Source: CAVTWS01 sp963738445 (lineage in GTDB: Bacteria; Actinomycetota; Acidimicrobiia; Acidimicrobiales; SHLQ01). From it: 64,000 nt of DNA. Where the stretch lies: the NCBI GenBank assembly GCA_963738445.1, contig CAVTWS010000006.1, forward strand, positions 248,001 to 312,000. The letters are read 5' to 3'. Made by a program: the position numbers and the translations under genes. Below, piece after piece: positions 18,740-27,524 of the stretch (position 1 is its first letter; every line of letters starts with the position of its first letter). The notes below the pieces were generated by a model. It was not told the DNA's origin. It did no database searches and was given only the letters and a program-made list of their open reading frames with translations.

Positions 18740-19320
18740 TCGGCGTCCTGGTCGAACGGTCCGGGCGGCTCGGGTGCTGCGGCCGGGGCCGACGGTTTCT
18801 TGCGGCGACGGGGTCCGGCCATGGCGATGCGGCCCTCGGTGATCTCGGTGCGGACCCGCTCGACGATGCCTTCGAGCTCGGCCAGACGCGAATCGCACAT
18901 GTCCTCCACTTGGCGGCGGATCCGGCGACCCTCCGCCTCGGCGTCGTCGACGATGCGCCGGGCCCGCATCTCGGCGGCCTTCACGATCTCGTTCCGCTCG
19001 ACCATGCGCTCGGCCTGGGACCGGGCCAGGGTGAGGATCTCGTCGCCGTCCCGACGGGCAGTGGCGAGGTACTCCTCCCGTTCCTTCAGCAACCAGCGGG
19101 CCGCCCGGAGCTCTTCGGGGAGCCGGTTCATCGCCGTGTCGATCAGCTCCAGGAGCTCCTCTCGGTTCACCATCACCGTGGTCGACAGGGGCACCGGACG
19201 GGCCGCCTCGAGCACGCTGACGACCCTCCGCAACACGGCGTCGGTCGAGGCGGGAACGGACGCCGGGGAGCCTCCCGGGGTGGCCGGTGGGGCACTCGGG
19301 GCCGACGGGTCGTCGTTCAC
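18736..19320 (-). CDS. Coiled-coil protein of the coaD-rpmF cluster (DivIVA-like helix)
   Basis: This is a 194-residue soluble protein with a Pro/Ala-rich N-terminus (1-25) and a long charged helical region (about 60-165, e.g. REEYLATARRDGDEIL, EMRARRIVDDAEAEGRR). It ends in a basic and Pro-rich tail (RRRKKPSAPAAAP). A gene of this kind sits between coaD and the DUF177 gene in actinobacteria (compare M. tuberculosis Rv2927c). It resembles DivIVA/Wag31-type coiled coils or ATP synthase stalk helices. Function is not established. Start GTG 19320 overlaps the coaD stop (GTGA) and its stop overlaps the DUF177 ATG. Confidence 0.7.
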   Translation of the reverse strand: MNDDPSAPSAPPATPGGSPASVPASTDAVLRRVVSVLEAARPVPLSTTVMVNREELLELIDTAMNRLPEELRAARWLLKEREEYLATARRDGDEILTLARSQAERMVERNEIVKAAEMRARRIVDDAEAEGRRIRRQVEDMCDSRLAELEGIVERVRTEITEGRIAMAGPRRRKKPSAPAAAPEPPGPFDQDAE

Positions 19321-19796
19321 CCTCCGAACCGCTCCGCGATCCGTTTGGCCGCCGGCTCGGGGACCATGCTCGAGACGTCGCCTCCGTACTTGGCGATCTC
19401 CCGGATCAGCTTCGACGCCAGGAAGGTGCGGCTCGACGCAGCCGGGATGAACAACGTGTGCACCCCCGAGATGGCGTTGTTCATGTGCGCCATCTGCAGC
19501 TCGCTCTCGAAGTCCGAGACGGCCCTCAGGCCCTTCACGATGAAGTCCGCCTCGACCTCCCGGGCGAGATCCACGACCAGGCTGGAGAAGCTGGTGAAGC
19601 TGACGTTGGGGAGGTGGGCGAAGGTCTCGGCGAGGATCTGCGCCCGTTCGTCGAGGCTGAAGAAGGGCTCGCCCTTCTGGGGGTTGCGGACGGCGGCGAC
19701 GACCACCTCGTCGAACAGCTGAGCTGCGGTCTCCACGATCTCGACATGCCCGTTGTGGACGGGGTCGAACGAACCCGGGTAGAGCACCCTCGTCAC
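19317..19796 (-). CDS. coaD: Phosphopantetheine adenylyltransferase
   Basis: CoaD adds AMP to 4'-phosphopantetheine in coenzyme A synthesis. The 159-residue protein matches the usual length. It begins TRVLYPGSFDPVHNGH with the nucleotidyltransferase HxGH motif (14-17), followed by RNPQKGEPFFSLDER, FIVKGLRAVSDFE and the SSRTFLASKLIREIAKYGG region that matches the ISSSxVK loop. GTG 19796 overlaps the rsmD stop (GTGA). The order rsmD-coaD is conserved across bacteria. Confidence 0.96.
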   Translation of the reverse strand: MTRVLYPGSFDPVHNGHVEIVETAAQLFDEVVVAAVRNPQKGEPFFSLDERAQILAETFAHLPNVSFTSFSSLVVDLAREVEADFIVKGLRAVSDFESELQMAHMNNAISGVHTLFIPAASSRTFLASKLIREIAKYGGDVSSMVPEPAAKRIAERFGG

Positions 19797-20344
19797 GAAT
19801 CGTCACCTCTCTGCGAGTTCTCGGACCCGGCGCGGGAGCCGCAGAACGTCACCACCGTACCGCCGTACCGCTTCACCTTCAGGACTTCCCGGCGGCCGGG
19901 GTCGGCAACCTCGCGATCGGATTCCAGCACGGCGAACCGCGCCTCCAAGCCGGCGAGGAGGCGATCCCACCTGTCGTACCCGTAGGGGGGATCGACGAAC
20001 ACGATGTCGGCGGCGGCCCGTCGGGCCGTTCGTTCGATCCACGAGAGGGCGTCATCGGGCAGGACCTTGGCCCGAGAGGTCAGGTCGAGGGCATTCAGGT
20101 TCGATGTGATGGCGGCGCGGGCCTGACGATCGTCGTCGACGAAGACGGCCGAGGCCGCGCCGCGCGACAACGCCTCGATGCCGAGCGCGCCCGAGCCGGC
20201 GAAGAGGTCGACGACCGTGGCGTCGGTCAGGTCCATCAACCCGAACAGGGTGTTGAAGATGGCCTCCCGGACCCGATCGCTGGTCGGACGGGTGATGGTG
20301 CCGGGTGGCGCCACCAGACGGCGCCCCCGGAAAGTGCCAGCCAC
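19793..20344 (-). CDS. rsmD: 16S rRNA (guanine(966)-N(2))-methyltransferase RsmD
   Basis: RsmD methylates G966 of 16S rRNA using S-adenosylmethionine. From GTG 20344 the protein is 183 residues: VAGTFRGRRLVAPPG at the start, RPTSDRVREAIFNTL, SAM-binding VVDLFAGSGALGIEALSRGA, and the catalytic motif IVFVDPPYG. The start is chosen because the upstream P450 gene ends at 20365 on the same strand and the conserved family start is AGTxRGRRL. Longer in-frame readings run through the P450. Confidence 0.93.
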   Translation of the reverse strand: MAGTFRGRRLVAPPGTITRPTSDRVREAIFNTLFGLMDLTDATVVDLFAGSGALGIEALSRGAASAVFVDDDRQARAAITSNLNALDLTSRAKVLPDDALSWIERTARRAAADIVFVDPPYGYDRWDRLLAGLEARFAVLESDREVADPGRREVLKVKRYGGTVVTFCGSRAGSENSQRGDDS

Positions 20345-20364
20345 GACGCGCGACGCCGCGAAGG

Positions 20365-21626
20365 CTAGGGGGCCTCCACCGTGAAGCGGTACCGCACCGG
20401 GAGATGCTTGTAGCCGACGACGAAGCTCGACGTGATCCACTGCGGGTCGCCCGTGCGCTCGATCGAGACCACCCGGCGGGAGAACTCGTCGAGCAACGCC
20501 CGCTGCGACATGCGAGCCAGGTGCGCACCCATGCAGTAGTGCTCGCCGATGCCGAAGCCCATGTGCTTGTTCGCCTCACGGTCGATACGGAAGGCGAAGG
20601 GCTCGTCGTAGTGCCGCTCGTCGCGGTTCGCCGACGCATAGAACTGCAGCAGGTGGTCGCCCTCACGGATCTGTTGCCCAGCCACCTCGGTGTCGGTCTT
20701 GGCGGTGCGCATCATGTAGTTGACGGGAGATGCCCAGCGGATCACTTCATCGACCGCGGACGGGAGGAGGTCCGGCTCCTGGCGGAGCAACTCGAGCTGG
20801 TCGGGGTGTTCGATGAGGGCGTTCAGCCCACCGGCCAGGGCGTTCTTGGTGGTGTCGTGGCCCGCGGTGAACGTGATCAGGCAGTACCCGAAGGTCTCGA
20901 GCGGGCCCATGGGCTCGCCGTCGACCAGACCGTTGGCGATGATCGAGATCAGGTCGTCCCTCGGGTTGGCGCGGCGATCCGTGACTACCTCCTCGAACAT
21001 GGCGAAGAGCTCGCCCGCCGATCTCCATCATGGCGGTCTGACGGTCGACGCCGGGGCGCGCCAGCTCGGCGTCGTCGGATCCGAACAGCTGGTTGGTCAG
21101 GCGCAGGATGGTGGGCTCCTGCTCTCGGGGCAGGCCGAGAAGGGTCGACAGGATCCGCAGCGGATGCGCCGTGGCGAGGTCGGTGGCGAAATCGCACTCG
21201 CCCTCGCCGGTGTCGCCCGCCAGCGCGTCGATCAGCTCCTTGGCGCTCTGCCGGGTGGCCGCCTCGTAGCGGGCGATCGACCGAGGGCGTGAAGAACGGG
21301 GCGGCCACCTTGCGATACGAACGATGCTCGGGGGGATCCATCTCGACGATGGTGCGCAACTGGCCGACGCCCTGGCTGCGGTCGGCGTAGCCCTCGGCCA
21401 CCAGCACGATGCCGGGCTCGTTCAGGAACGTGTCGGGCTGGGTGGAGATCTCGAGGATCTCGTCGTGGCCGGTCACGGCCCAGAACGGCGGGAAGGTCTG
21501 CGGCTCACATCGATAGACCGGCGAGTGACGCCGAAGCGCGGTCCACATCTCGTGCGGGGGCCCGAACTGGCCGTAGTAGGTGGGGTCGATCAGCTCTTGG
21601 CCACTGGTGAGGGTGTCGGTGCTCAT
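20365..21626 (-). CDS. Cytochrome P450 (two frameshifts)
   Basis: This is a bacterial soluble cytochrome P450 of about 415 residues from ATG 21626. The I-helix oxygen-binding motif AGHDTTKNAL, the ExxR motif (DEVIRW) and the heme-binding loop GFGIGEHYCMGAHLAR with the axial Cys are all present. Extra bases near 21285 (FFTP then RSIARYEAATRQ) and 21020 (GGC-GGG-C, expected MMEIGGELFAMFEEV) split it into three frames that join cleanly. The N-terminus (YGQFGPPHEMWTALRRHSPVY) resembles CYP families acting on steroids, terpenoids or fatty acids, but the substrate cannot be told. It overlaps the TetR gene (ATGA) and is probably co-transcribed with it. Confidence 0.9.
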
Positions 21627-22327
21627 GGCGTCCTCTCGGGATCGGGAAGTCGGGGGGCGGGGGTGGGGGGTGTGTCGGGCGCGAGATGAACCAGGCCGAC
21701 GGCGGGGAGAAGGCGGCGTTCCAGGTAGGCGCGGAGCTCGGTCGAGTCTCGTTCCGGGAGCGGAGAGATCAGCAGGGCGAGGGCGAATCGGAGGGTGGTC
21801 TCGACGCACTCGTAGGTTTCGGCGCCTGTCCACCCGGCCAGTTCGACGACCGGGGCGAGGGCCAGTGACGCCCATCCGATGGCGGCCTCGCCGGTGAACG
21901 TGCTCACCACGGTGCCATCGGACGCGGCCGTGTTCCAGATGGCCGAGAGCACGGGGTCGGCGTCGAGGAAGGCCAGGGCGGCCATCGCCGCCTCGATCAG
22001 CGCATCCGCGGGGTCGAGCAAGCCGTTCAGGGTCACGGCGACGTCGTCTCGCAGACGCTCCGAGGCCGCGTGGAACGCCTGGCGGACGAGGGCGTCACGA
22101 TCGTCGAAGTAGCGGTAGACGGTGGGACGGCTGACGCCCGCTTCCGTCGCCACCGAGGCGACCGAGGTGGCGGCCAGGCCGTCACGGGCGATGCAGCGTT
22201 CGGCCGCCTCGATCAACCGCTGCCTCGCCGCCGCCGGCTGTGGAGGGTTGCCGGCCCAGGGCGCGTGGCCCGTGGTGACCCGGTATGACGTGGGCCGTTC
22301 GAGGTGCAACGACGACATGCCGCTCAT
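21623..22327 (-). CDS. TetR-family transcriptional regulator (in operon with P450)
   Basis: This 234-residue protein has an N-terminal TetR helix-turn-helix at about 37-82: RQRLIEAAERCIARDG, TSVASVATEAGVSRPTVYRYFDDRDALV. A helical ligand-binding domain follows (IEAAMAALAFLDADP onward). The first 30 residues are an extension. ATG 22327 is used, and a second Met four codons on is equally possible. Its stop overlaps the P450 start (ATGA), so it probably autoregulates a TetR-P450 operon. The ligand is unknown. Confidence 0.88.
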   Translation of the reverse strand: MSGMSSLHLERPTSYRVTTGHAPWAGNPPQPAAARQRLIEAAERCIARDGLAATSVASVATEAGVSRPTVYRYFDDRDALVRQAFHAASERLRDDVAVTLNGLLDPADALIEAAMAALAFLDADPVLSAIWNTAASDGTVVSTFTGEAAIGWASLALAPVVELAGWTGAETYECVETTLRFALALLISPLPERDSTELRAYLERRLLPAVGLVHLAPDTPPTPAPRLPDPERTP

Positions 22328-22361
22328 CGTAGCGACGGCGTTACATGCTGTCCATGACTGT

Positions 22362-22425
22362 AATTCACGTGAGCGGTGGCATGGTCACGCTGAAATTCAT
22401 GTGAGCGGTGGCATGGTCACGCTGA
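22362..22425. repeat. 32-bp tandem duplication at the 3' end of the secreted repeat-protein gene
   Basis: AATTCACGTGAGCGGTGGCA... (22362-22393) is repeated immediately as 22394-22425 with a single C/T difference. The second copy contains the stop and last codons of the fibronectin-type gene, and the first copy lies just beyond the stop. This duplicates the gene's last codons into the intergenic gap, as in slipped-strand duplication. Confidence 0.85.
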
Positions 22426-24238
22426 GGCCGACGGGGGTGGAGTTGTTGCCCCGGGTGTCCTGCGTGCGGACCTCGACCAGGTGCGGTCCCGGAGTCAGAT
22501 CCAGCGAGACGATGCACCCGCAGCCGTAGAGGCCGGACCCTGCGGGAACCCAGGTTCGAAACTGCCCGTCGACGTGGACGAGCGCGCCGGCGGCCAGCGA
22601 TCCGAGCTCGTCGTAGCTCCAGTTGACCAGTGCGGTACCGGGGGGTGTGGGGCTGCTGTCGAGATTCACCTGCGTCGGCGGTCTCGGTGCGCCGGGAGGT
22701 TCGGCGATGATCACCAGGTCTCCCGCGGGGGCCGAGTATCGACCATCACGCAGCTGGGTCCGAACGGTGTAGGCGTGGATCCCCGAGGTCTCGAGCGAAC
22801 TCGACCACGTGCGGGATCCTCCGACCGGTACGAAGGCGACGTATCGGTCGTCGCGGTGGATGACCCACCCTTTGATCTCGGTGAGGCTCGACGGTGGCGC
22901 GTCCCAGGTGACCGTTACGCCCCCCGCAGCGGTCGGGACGACATCGACTCCGAGCGGATACGGGAGGGGTTCGACGCAGAGGCAGCCATCGAGCAACCAC
23001 ACCGTGGTCGGCACCGAGTTGTTCTGGAACATGTCCTGAGCCCGCACGTCGATCCGGTGCCAGCCCGACGAACCGGTCAGGGTGTAGAGCTCCGATGCGG
23101 CCACGACCGGGCGCAGACCGGCACCCCAGGGGTCGTCGATCGGGGCCAGGGCGAGGGGGCGACGGAACATCCGGTAGACCCCGTCGACGTGCACGAGATA
23201 TCCGTTGAGGCCGTTGGCATCGGTCGCGGGCCCGAGCAGCAGGAACGGAACCGAGGTGAAGGCGAAGCTCTCCGTGAGGGTCGGCGGTGCGGGCGGGGTG
23301 GTGTCGGGGCCACCAACGGTCACCGTGACGAACCCCGAGTAGGAAACCTTCCCTGCCGCGTCGACCGCGCCGACCCGGAGCCGATGGATACCGGGAGGCG
23401 CGCCGGGGATGGTGAACGATCGAGCGTTGGGGCCGACCTCGTCTCGACGAAAGAACGAGTAGACGCGGTAGCCGACCACGCCGACGTCGTCCGTCGCTCC
23501 ACTCCACGTCACGGAGATGGACGAGCCCGACACCGTGGCGCCGACCGACCCGGGCGCCGACGGTGCGGCACCATCAGCGGGGCCTACATACACGTAGGTC
23601 GAGGCCGCCGTCGGTTGAGCCGTACCTGATTCGTCGGTCGTCCCCCGCACCGCGTAGTGCCGGACTCCCCGCGACGGCGTGGTGTCGGTGTACGCCCGAG
23701 TCGTGGCGTTCACATGGCTGAGCACGACACCATCGCGCAGGATGTCGAAGCCGCCGGGCGATGCACCGCCGCCCCAGTTCCAGGTGAGATCCACACGAGT
23801 CGCCGCCGCCGTCGCCTGCAACGACACCCCGTTTCCGAACGGACTCTCGAGGCCCATGATCACCGGCGCCGACAGGTTGCCCGCGTTGTCCTGAGCCCGG
23901 AGCTCGTAGCGGCCGCCGGCGGCGACCCTGACCGCAAGGCGTTCGTCGACGCTCCGGGGATTCGGGACGAACCGATCGAATCGTCCGTCGGCATGGATCA
24001 GGTAGCCACGTATGCCGCCGGCGTCGTAGGACTCGTTCCACTCCATGATCTCGTCGTCGATCCGTGGGGAGGCGTTGTAGTACGTGAACGCACCCATCGG
24101 GATCGTGGGTGGCGTCGTGTCCTGCGCCTGCGCCGAGGCTGGTCCGGCACTGGCCAGCCCGGTCAGGAGAAGACTTGTGGCCAGGACGATCCGCGCGAAC
24201 CCCCAGACGTCACCTTGTTTCCGCCTATTTCTGTACAT
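22397..24238 (-). CDS. Secreted protein with fibronectin type III-like repeats and recurrent H-x-D-G motif
   Basis: This 613-residue exported protein has a signal peptide: basic start, hydrophobic core about 14-31, and an AQA cleavage site near residue 38. The rest is beta-sandwich modules of about 95-110 residues. Two look like ordinary FnIII domains (about 140-220 and 225-310). A different module recurs four times with the motif G-[YWA]-[LV]-[IV]-H-x-D-[GD]-x-[FY]-x-x-[FW], at about residues 78, 346, 457 and 551. Each copy is followed by a closing strand such as VRAQDxxxNxS. No catalytic domain, sortase motif or transmembrane anchor is seen. A role in cell-surface or extracellular binding is inferred. 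Confidence 0.78.
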   Translation of the reverse strand: MYRNRRKQGDVWGFARIVLATSLLLTGLASAGPASAQAQDTTPPTIPMGAFTYYNASPRIDDEIMEWNESYDAGGIRGYLIHADGRFDRFVPNPRSVDERLAVRVAAGGRYELRAQDNAGNLSAPVIMGLESPFGNGVSLQATAAATRVDLTWNWGGGASPGGFDILRDGVVLSHVNATTRAYTDTTPSRGVRHYAVRGTTDESGTAQPTAASTYVYVGPADGAAPSAPGSVGATVSGSSISVTWSGATDDVGVVGYRVYSFFRRDEVGPNARSFTIPGAPPGIHRLRVGAVDAAGKVSYSGFVTVTVGGPDTTPPAPPTLTESFAFTSVPFLLLGPATDANGLNGYLVHVDGVYRMFRRPLALAPIDDPWGAGLRPVVAASELYTLTGSSGWHRIDVRAQDMFQNNSVPTTVWLLDGCLCVEPLPYPLGVDVVPTAAGGVTVTWDAPPSSLTEIKGWVIHRDDRYVAFVPVGGSRTWSSSLETSGIHAYTVRTQLRDGRYSAPAGDLVIIAEPPGAPRPPTQVNLDSSPTPPGTALVNWSYDELGSLAAGALVHVDGQFRTWVPAGSGLYGCGCIVSLDLTPGPHLVEVRTQDTRGNNSTPVGLSVTMPPLT

Positions 24239-24309
24239 GATCGAAAATCTAGGATCGCAGTCGCGCCGACGTCAACGAAGCCCGAAGCCCTCGGCGATAG
24301 CGTCTGGCA

Positions 24310-25170
24310 ATGCCTCCCGACGCGACCCGGACGATCCTCATCACGGGCGGCAACGCCGGGATCGGGCTGGCCACGGCACGAGCGCTGGCCGCCCAGGGCC
24401 ACCGGATCCTCGTGACCACCCGCGACGCCGCCAAAGGGATGGCGGCGGTCGCCGCTGTGCGAGCGACGGTCCCTGCAGCAACCGTGGAGCATCGCCAACT
24501 CGATCTCGCCTCGTTGGCGTCGATCCGCGAGACCGCGGCCCAACTCCGCGACGAGCTCGGCCACCTCGACGTGCTGATCAACAACGCCGGGATCGTCCAG
24601 CTCCACCGCTCCACCACCGTCGACGGATTCGAGACCACGTTCGGCGTCAACCACCTGGGCCACATGTTGCTCGTCCACGAGCTGTTGCCACTCGTCCAGG
24701 CGGCCGAGGCCGGAAGGATCGTCGTCGTCGCCTCCGACGCCCATGGAATGGCGAAACGCGGGTTGAACTTCGACGACCTCCAGACCACCAGTGACTACAA
24801 GGTGATGCGGGTCTACGGCGAGTCCAAGCTGGCCAACATCTTGTACACCCGCGAGTTGGCCCGCCGACTGGCCGGCACCGGCGTCACCGCCAACTCGTGT
24901 CACCCCGGTGCCGTCCGCACCCGCCTCGGGCGCGACGGCGACGGCGGCCGGCTCGGCGATCTGGCGATGCGTCTGGCCAGTCCGTTCTTCATCACGCCCG
25001 AGAAGGGCGCCCGCACGTCGGTTTTCCTCGCCACCGATCCGTCGGTCGCCGAGGTCAGCGGCGAGTACTTCGTGAAGAGCAAGCGGGCCGAACCGAAACC
25101 GTTCGCCACCGACGACGACGCCGCGCGCCGGCTGTGGGCCGCGAGCGAACAGCTGCTCGGGCTGGCCTGA
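24310..25170 (+). CDS. Short-chain dehydrogenase/reductase (retinol dehydrogenase-like)
   Basis: This 286-residue classical SDR has Rossmann glycine motif TGGNAGIGLA (13-22), NNAG at 98-101, catalytic Ser in VVVASDAHG and the YGESK Tyr/Lys pair. The segments VNHLGHMLL and SCHPGAVRTRL, and the C-terminal EKGARTSVFLATDP, are typical of the retinol dehydrogenase/WW-oxidoreductase-like SDRs that reduce or oxidise lipophilic substrates with NADP(H). The true substrate is unknown. It is divergent from the secreted repeat protein, with 71 bases between them. Confidence 0.88.
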   Translation: MPPDATRTILITGGNAGIGLATARALAAQGHRILVTTRDAAKGMAAVAAVRATVPAATVEHRQLDLASLASIRETAAQLRDELGHLDVLINNAGIVQLHRSTTVDGFETTFGVNHLGHMLLVHELLPLVQAAEAGRIVVVASDAHGMAKRGLNFDDLQTTSDYKVMRVYGESKLANILYTRELARRLAGTGVTANSCHPGAVRTRLGRDGDGGRLGDLAMRLASPFFITPEKGARTSVFLATDPSVAEVSGEYFVKSKRAEPKPFATDDDAARRLWAASEQLLGLA

Positions 25171-25172
25171 GC

Positions 25173-25349
25173 ATGGGCGCCCGGATCCCGACCACCATCA
25201 TCTGCGTCGACTGCGGCGGTACCTGCCACCTGCTCGGCGCGGCGGCAGACGCCGAGTTCGACGAGGGCGACATCGTGGCGTACCGATGCTCCGATTGCCT
25301 CGACCGATGGGACATCGTCGTCGAGCTCGAGGACTTCGACGGCGACTGA
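25173..25349 (+). CDS. Small zinc-ribbon protein (58 aa)
   Basis: ATG 25173 follows the SDR stop by two bases. The 58-residue acidic product has two CxxC pairs (CVDC at 11-14 and CSDC at 39-42) separated by 24 residues, the spacing of a zinc ribbon. It ends in an acidic tail (ELEDFDGD). It is probably a small metal-binding protein co-transcribed with the SDR, and convergent with recG. Function unknown. Confidence 0.65.
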   Translation: MGARIPTTIICVDCGGTCHLLGAAADAEFDEGDIVAYRCSDCLDRWDIVVELEDFDGD

Positions 25350-25364
25350 TCCCGTCCGTCCGCC

Positions 25365-27503
25365 TCAGCCCTTGAGGAGGAACTCGGCTTCGTCGTCGCC
25401 CAGAAGGAGCGCTATCTCCTCGGCCAGGGGCTGGTGATCGGCCAGCGTCGGATCCGAATCGACGATCTCCAGTGCCACGCCGCGCGCCACCTCCACCCAC
25501 TCGCGATCGCGCCGGAGCGAGGCGAGCTTGAGGTCGTTGCGGCCCTTCTGGCGCTCTCCCATGATCGTGCCCTCACCACGCAGATCGAGGTCGATCTCGG
25601 CGAGCTCGAAACCGTCGGTCGACGCCACCAGCGCCTCCAGACGGGCCCGGCCGTCCGGGGTCGTGGGTTCGCCGACGAGGTGGCACGTCGACCGATGGGC
25701 GCCACGCCCCACCCGGCCGCGCAGCTGGTGGAGCTGGGCGATGCCGAACCGGTCGGCATCGAGGATGACCATGACGGTGGCGTTCGGGACGTCGACCCCG
25801 ACCTCGATCACCGTCGTCGCCACGAGGACGTCGATGGCGCCGACTCGGAACTCCGACATGACCCGTTCCTTGTCGGCCGGAGCCAGACGGCCGTGCAGCA
25901 GGCCCAACTTCAGGCCGGCCAACTCGCCGGCCTCGAGGCGCTGGAACGTCTCCTCCGCCGACGCCACCTCCAGCTTCTCGGATTCGTCGATGAGCGGGCA
26001 CACCACATACGCCTGCCGGCTCGCGGCCACCTCGGCCCGCACGTGCGCCCACACTCCCACCTCGGCGTCGTCGGCCGTGTCCCACGTCGTGACGATCGGA
26101 GTCCGCCCCGGCGGGAGCTCATCGAGCACCGAGACGTCGAGGTCGCCGTAGACGGTCATCGCCGCGGTGCGCGGGATCGGCGTGGCTGTCATCACGAGGA
26201 CGTCGGGGACGGTGCCATCGGCGTTCTTGTCGCGAAGCGCCGCCCGCTGCTCCACCCCGAACCGGTGTTGCTCGTCGATCACCACGGCCCCGAGCGACTC
26301 GAAATTGACGCCTTCCTGGATCAGCGCATGGGTTCCGATCGCCAGATCGACGTGGCCACTGGCCAGGTCGGCCAGGATCTGGCGCCGAGCGGCGGCGCCG
26401 ATGCGGCTCACGAGGAGCTCCACCCGCAACGGCCGCTCGCCCATGAGGTTCCCCGGATCCGGGACGGTGAAGCCGTCGAGGAGCAGGGAGATCCCGAGGT
26501 GGTGCTGCTCCGCCAGCACCTCGGTGGGCGCCATGAGGGCCCCTTGATGGCCGCCCTGGACCGCCGCCAGCAGGGTCGACACGGCGACGACGGTCTTCCC
26601 TGCGCCGACGTCGCCCTGGAGCAGCCGGTGCATAGGGTGCGGCGAGGCGAGATCGGCCTCGATCTCGGCGATGACCCGTTGCTGGGCCCCGGTGAGCGGG
26701 AAGTCGAGCCGCTCGTGGAAGCGGGTCACCAACGCGCCACCGACCTGGTGGGCGATGCCCTGGGCGGTACGTTCGAGCTCCCGCTTGCGCTGCACGAGGC
26801 GCACCTGGATGCGGAGCAGTTCGTCGAAGACCAACCGTCGCCGGCCCTCGGCGACCTCGGCCATCGACGTCGGATGGTGGATGCACGCCAACGCCCGCTG
26901 GCGGTCGACGAACCGGAACCGCTCGACCACCGCGCCCGGCACCGGATCCTCGATCCCACGCGGCGCCGACTTCGCCAGCGCGTCCTCCGTCCAGGCCGCC
27001 AGGTCCCAGGTGGCGATGCCGGCCTTCTCGGACTGCGGGTACACCGGCACGATCCGGCCGGTGCGGTCCCCCACCAGGTCCACGATCGGATTCGTCATCT
27101 GCCGGGTCTGGCGGAACAGCTCGACCTTGCCGTAGACCGCAGCGGTGGTGCCGACCCCGAGCTGACGCTCCCGCCACGGTTGGTTGAAGAAGACCAGCTT
27201 CAGCCGGCCGGTGTGGTCGCCGACCGTCACGTCGACCATCGACCGGCGGTTCTTCAGTCGACGCGAGACCACCGACTCGACGCTGACGAGGACCATGCCC
27301 TCCTCGCCGGGAACCAGCTCGGCGACCGTGGCCTCGCGTGTCCGATCGATGTAACGGCGCGGGTAGTAGGTGAGCAGGTCGAGCACCGTGGCGATGCCGA
27401 GCTCGGCCGCGGCCTCCGCCTTCTTCGGGCCGACCCCCTTGATGCGTTCGAGCGGGAGCCCGGCCAGATCGGCGAGCCGCAGGGGAGGGTCACCGGCGGG
27501 CAT
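25365..27503 (-). CDS. recG: ATP-dependent DNA helicase RecG
   Basis: RecG reverses stalled replication forks and branch-migrates recombination intermediates. The 712-residue protein has the N-terminal wedge/OB domain (about 60-160), Walker A GDVGAGKTVVA (297-307), the DEQHRFG DEAH-type box, MTATPIPRT, and the C-terminal helicase motifs LHGRLAPADKERVM, ATTVIEVGVDVPNATVMVI and QLHQLRGRVGRG. Length is typical of actinobacterial RecG. It lies 21 bases downstream of the FakA-like gene, the usual actinobacterial pairing. Confidence 0.96.
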   Translation of the reverse strand: MPAGDPPLRLADLAGLPLERIKGVGPKKAEAAAELGIATVLDLLTYYPRRYIDRTREATVAELVPGEEGMVLVSVESVVSRRLKNRRSMVDVTVGDHTGRLKLVFFNQPWRERQLGVGTTAAVYGKVELFRQTRQMTNPIVDLVGDRTGRIVPVYPQSEKAGIATWDLAAWTEDALAKSAPRGIEDPVPGAVVERFRFVDRQRALACIHHPTSMAEVAEGRRRLVFDELLRIQVRLVQRKRELERTAQGIAHQVGGALVTRFHERLDFPLTGAQQRVIAEIEADLASPHPMHRLLQGDVGAGKTVVAVSTLLAAVQGGHQGALMAPTEVLAEQHHLGISLLLDGFTVPDPGNLMGERPLRVELLVSRIGAAARRQILADLASGHVDLAIGTHALIQEGVNFESLGAVVIDEQHRFGVEQRAALRDKNADGTVPDVLVMTATPIPRTAAMTVYGDLDVSVLDELPPGRTPIVTTWDTADDAEVGVWAHVRAEVAASRQAYVVCPLIDESEKLEVASAEETFQRLEAGELAGLKLGLLHGRLAPADKERVMSEFRVGAIDVLVATTVIEVGVDVPNATVMVILDADRFGIAQLHQLRGRVGRGAHRSTCHLVGEPTTPDGRARLEALVASTDGFELAEIDLDLRGEGTIMGERQKGRNDLKLASLRRDREWVEVARGVALEIVDSDPTLADHQPLAEEIALLLGDDEAEFLLKG

Positions 27504-27524
27504 GACGATGTCCTCGCGAGGCGG

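Noticed and set aside
20365..22327. Specialised-metabolite gene cluster around the P450
   Set aside because: Only a TetR and a P450 are present; no polyketide, peptide or terpene synthase is nearby.
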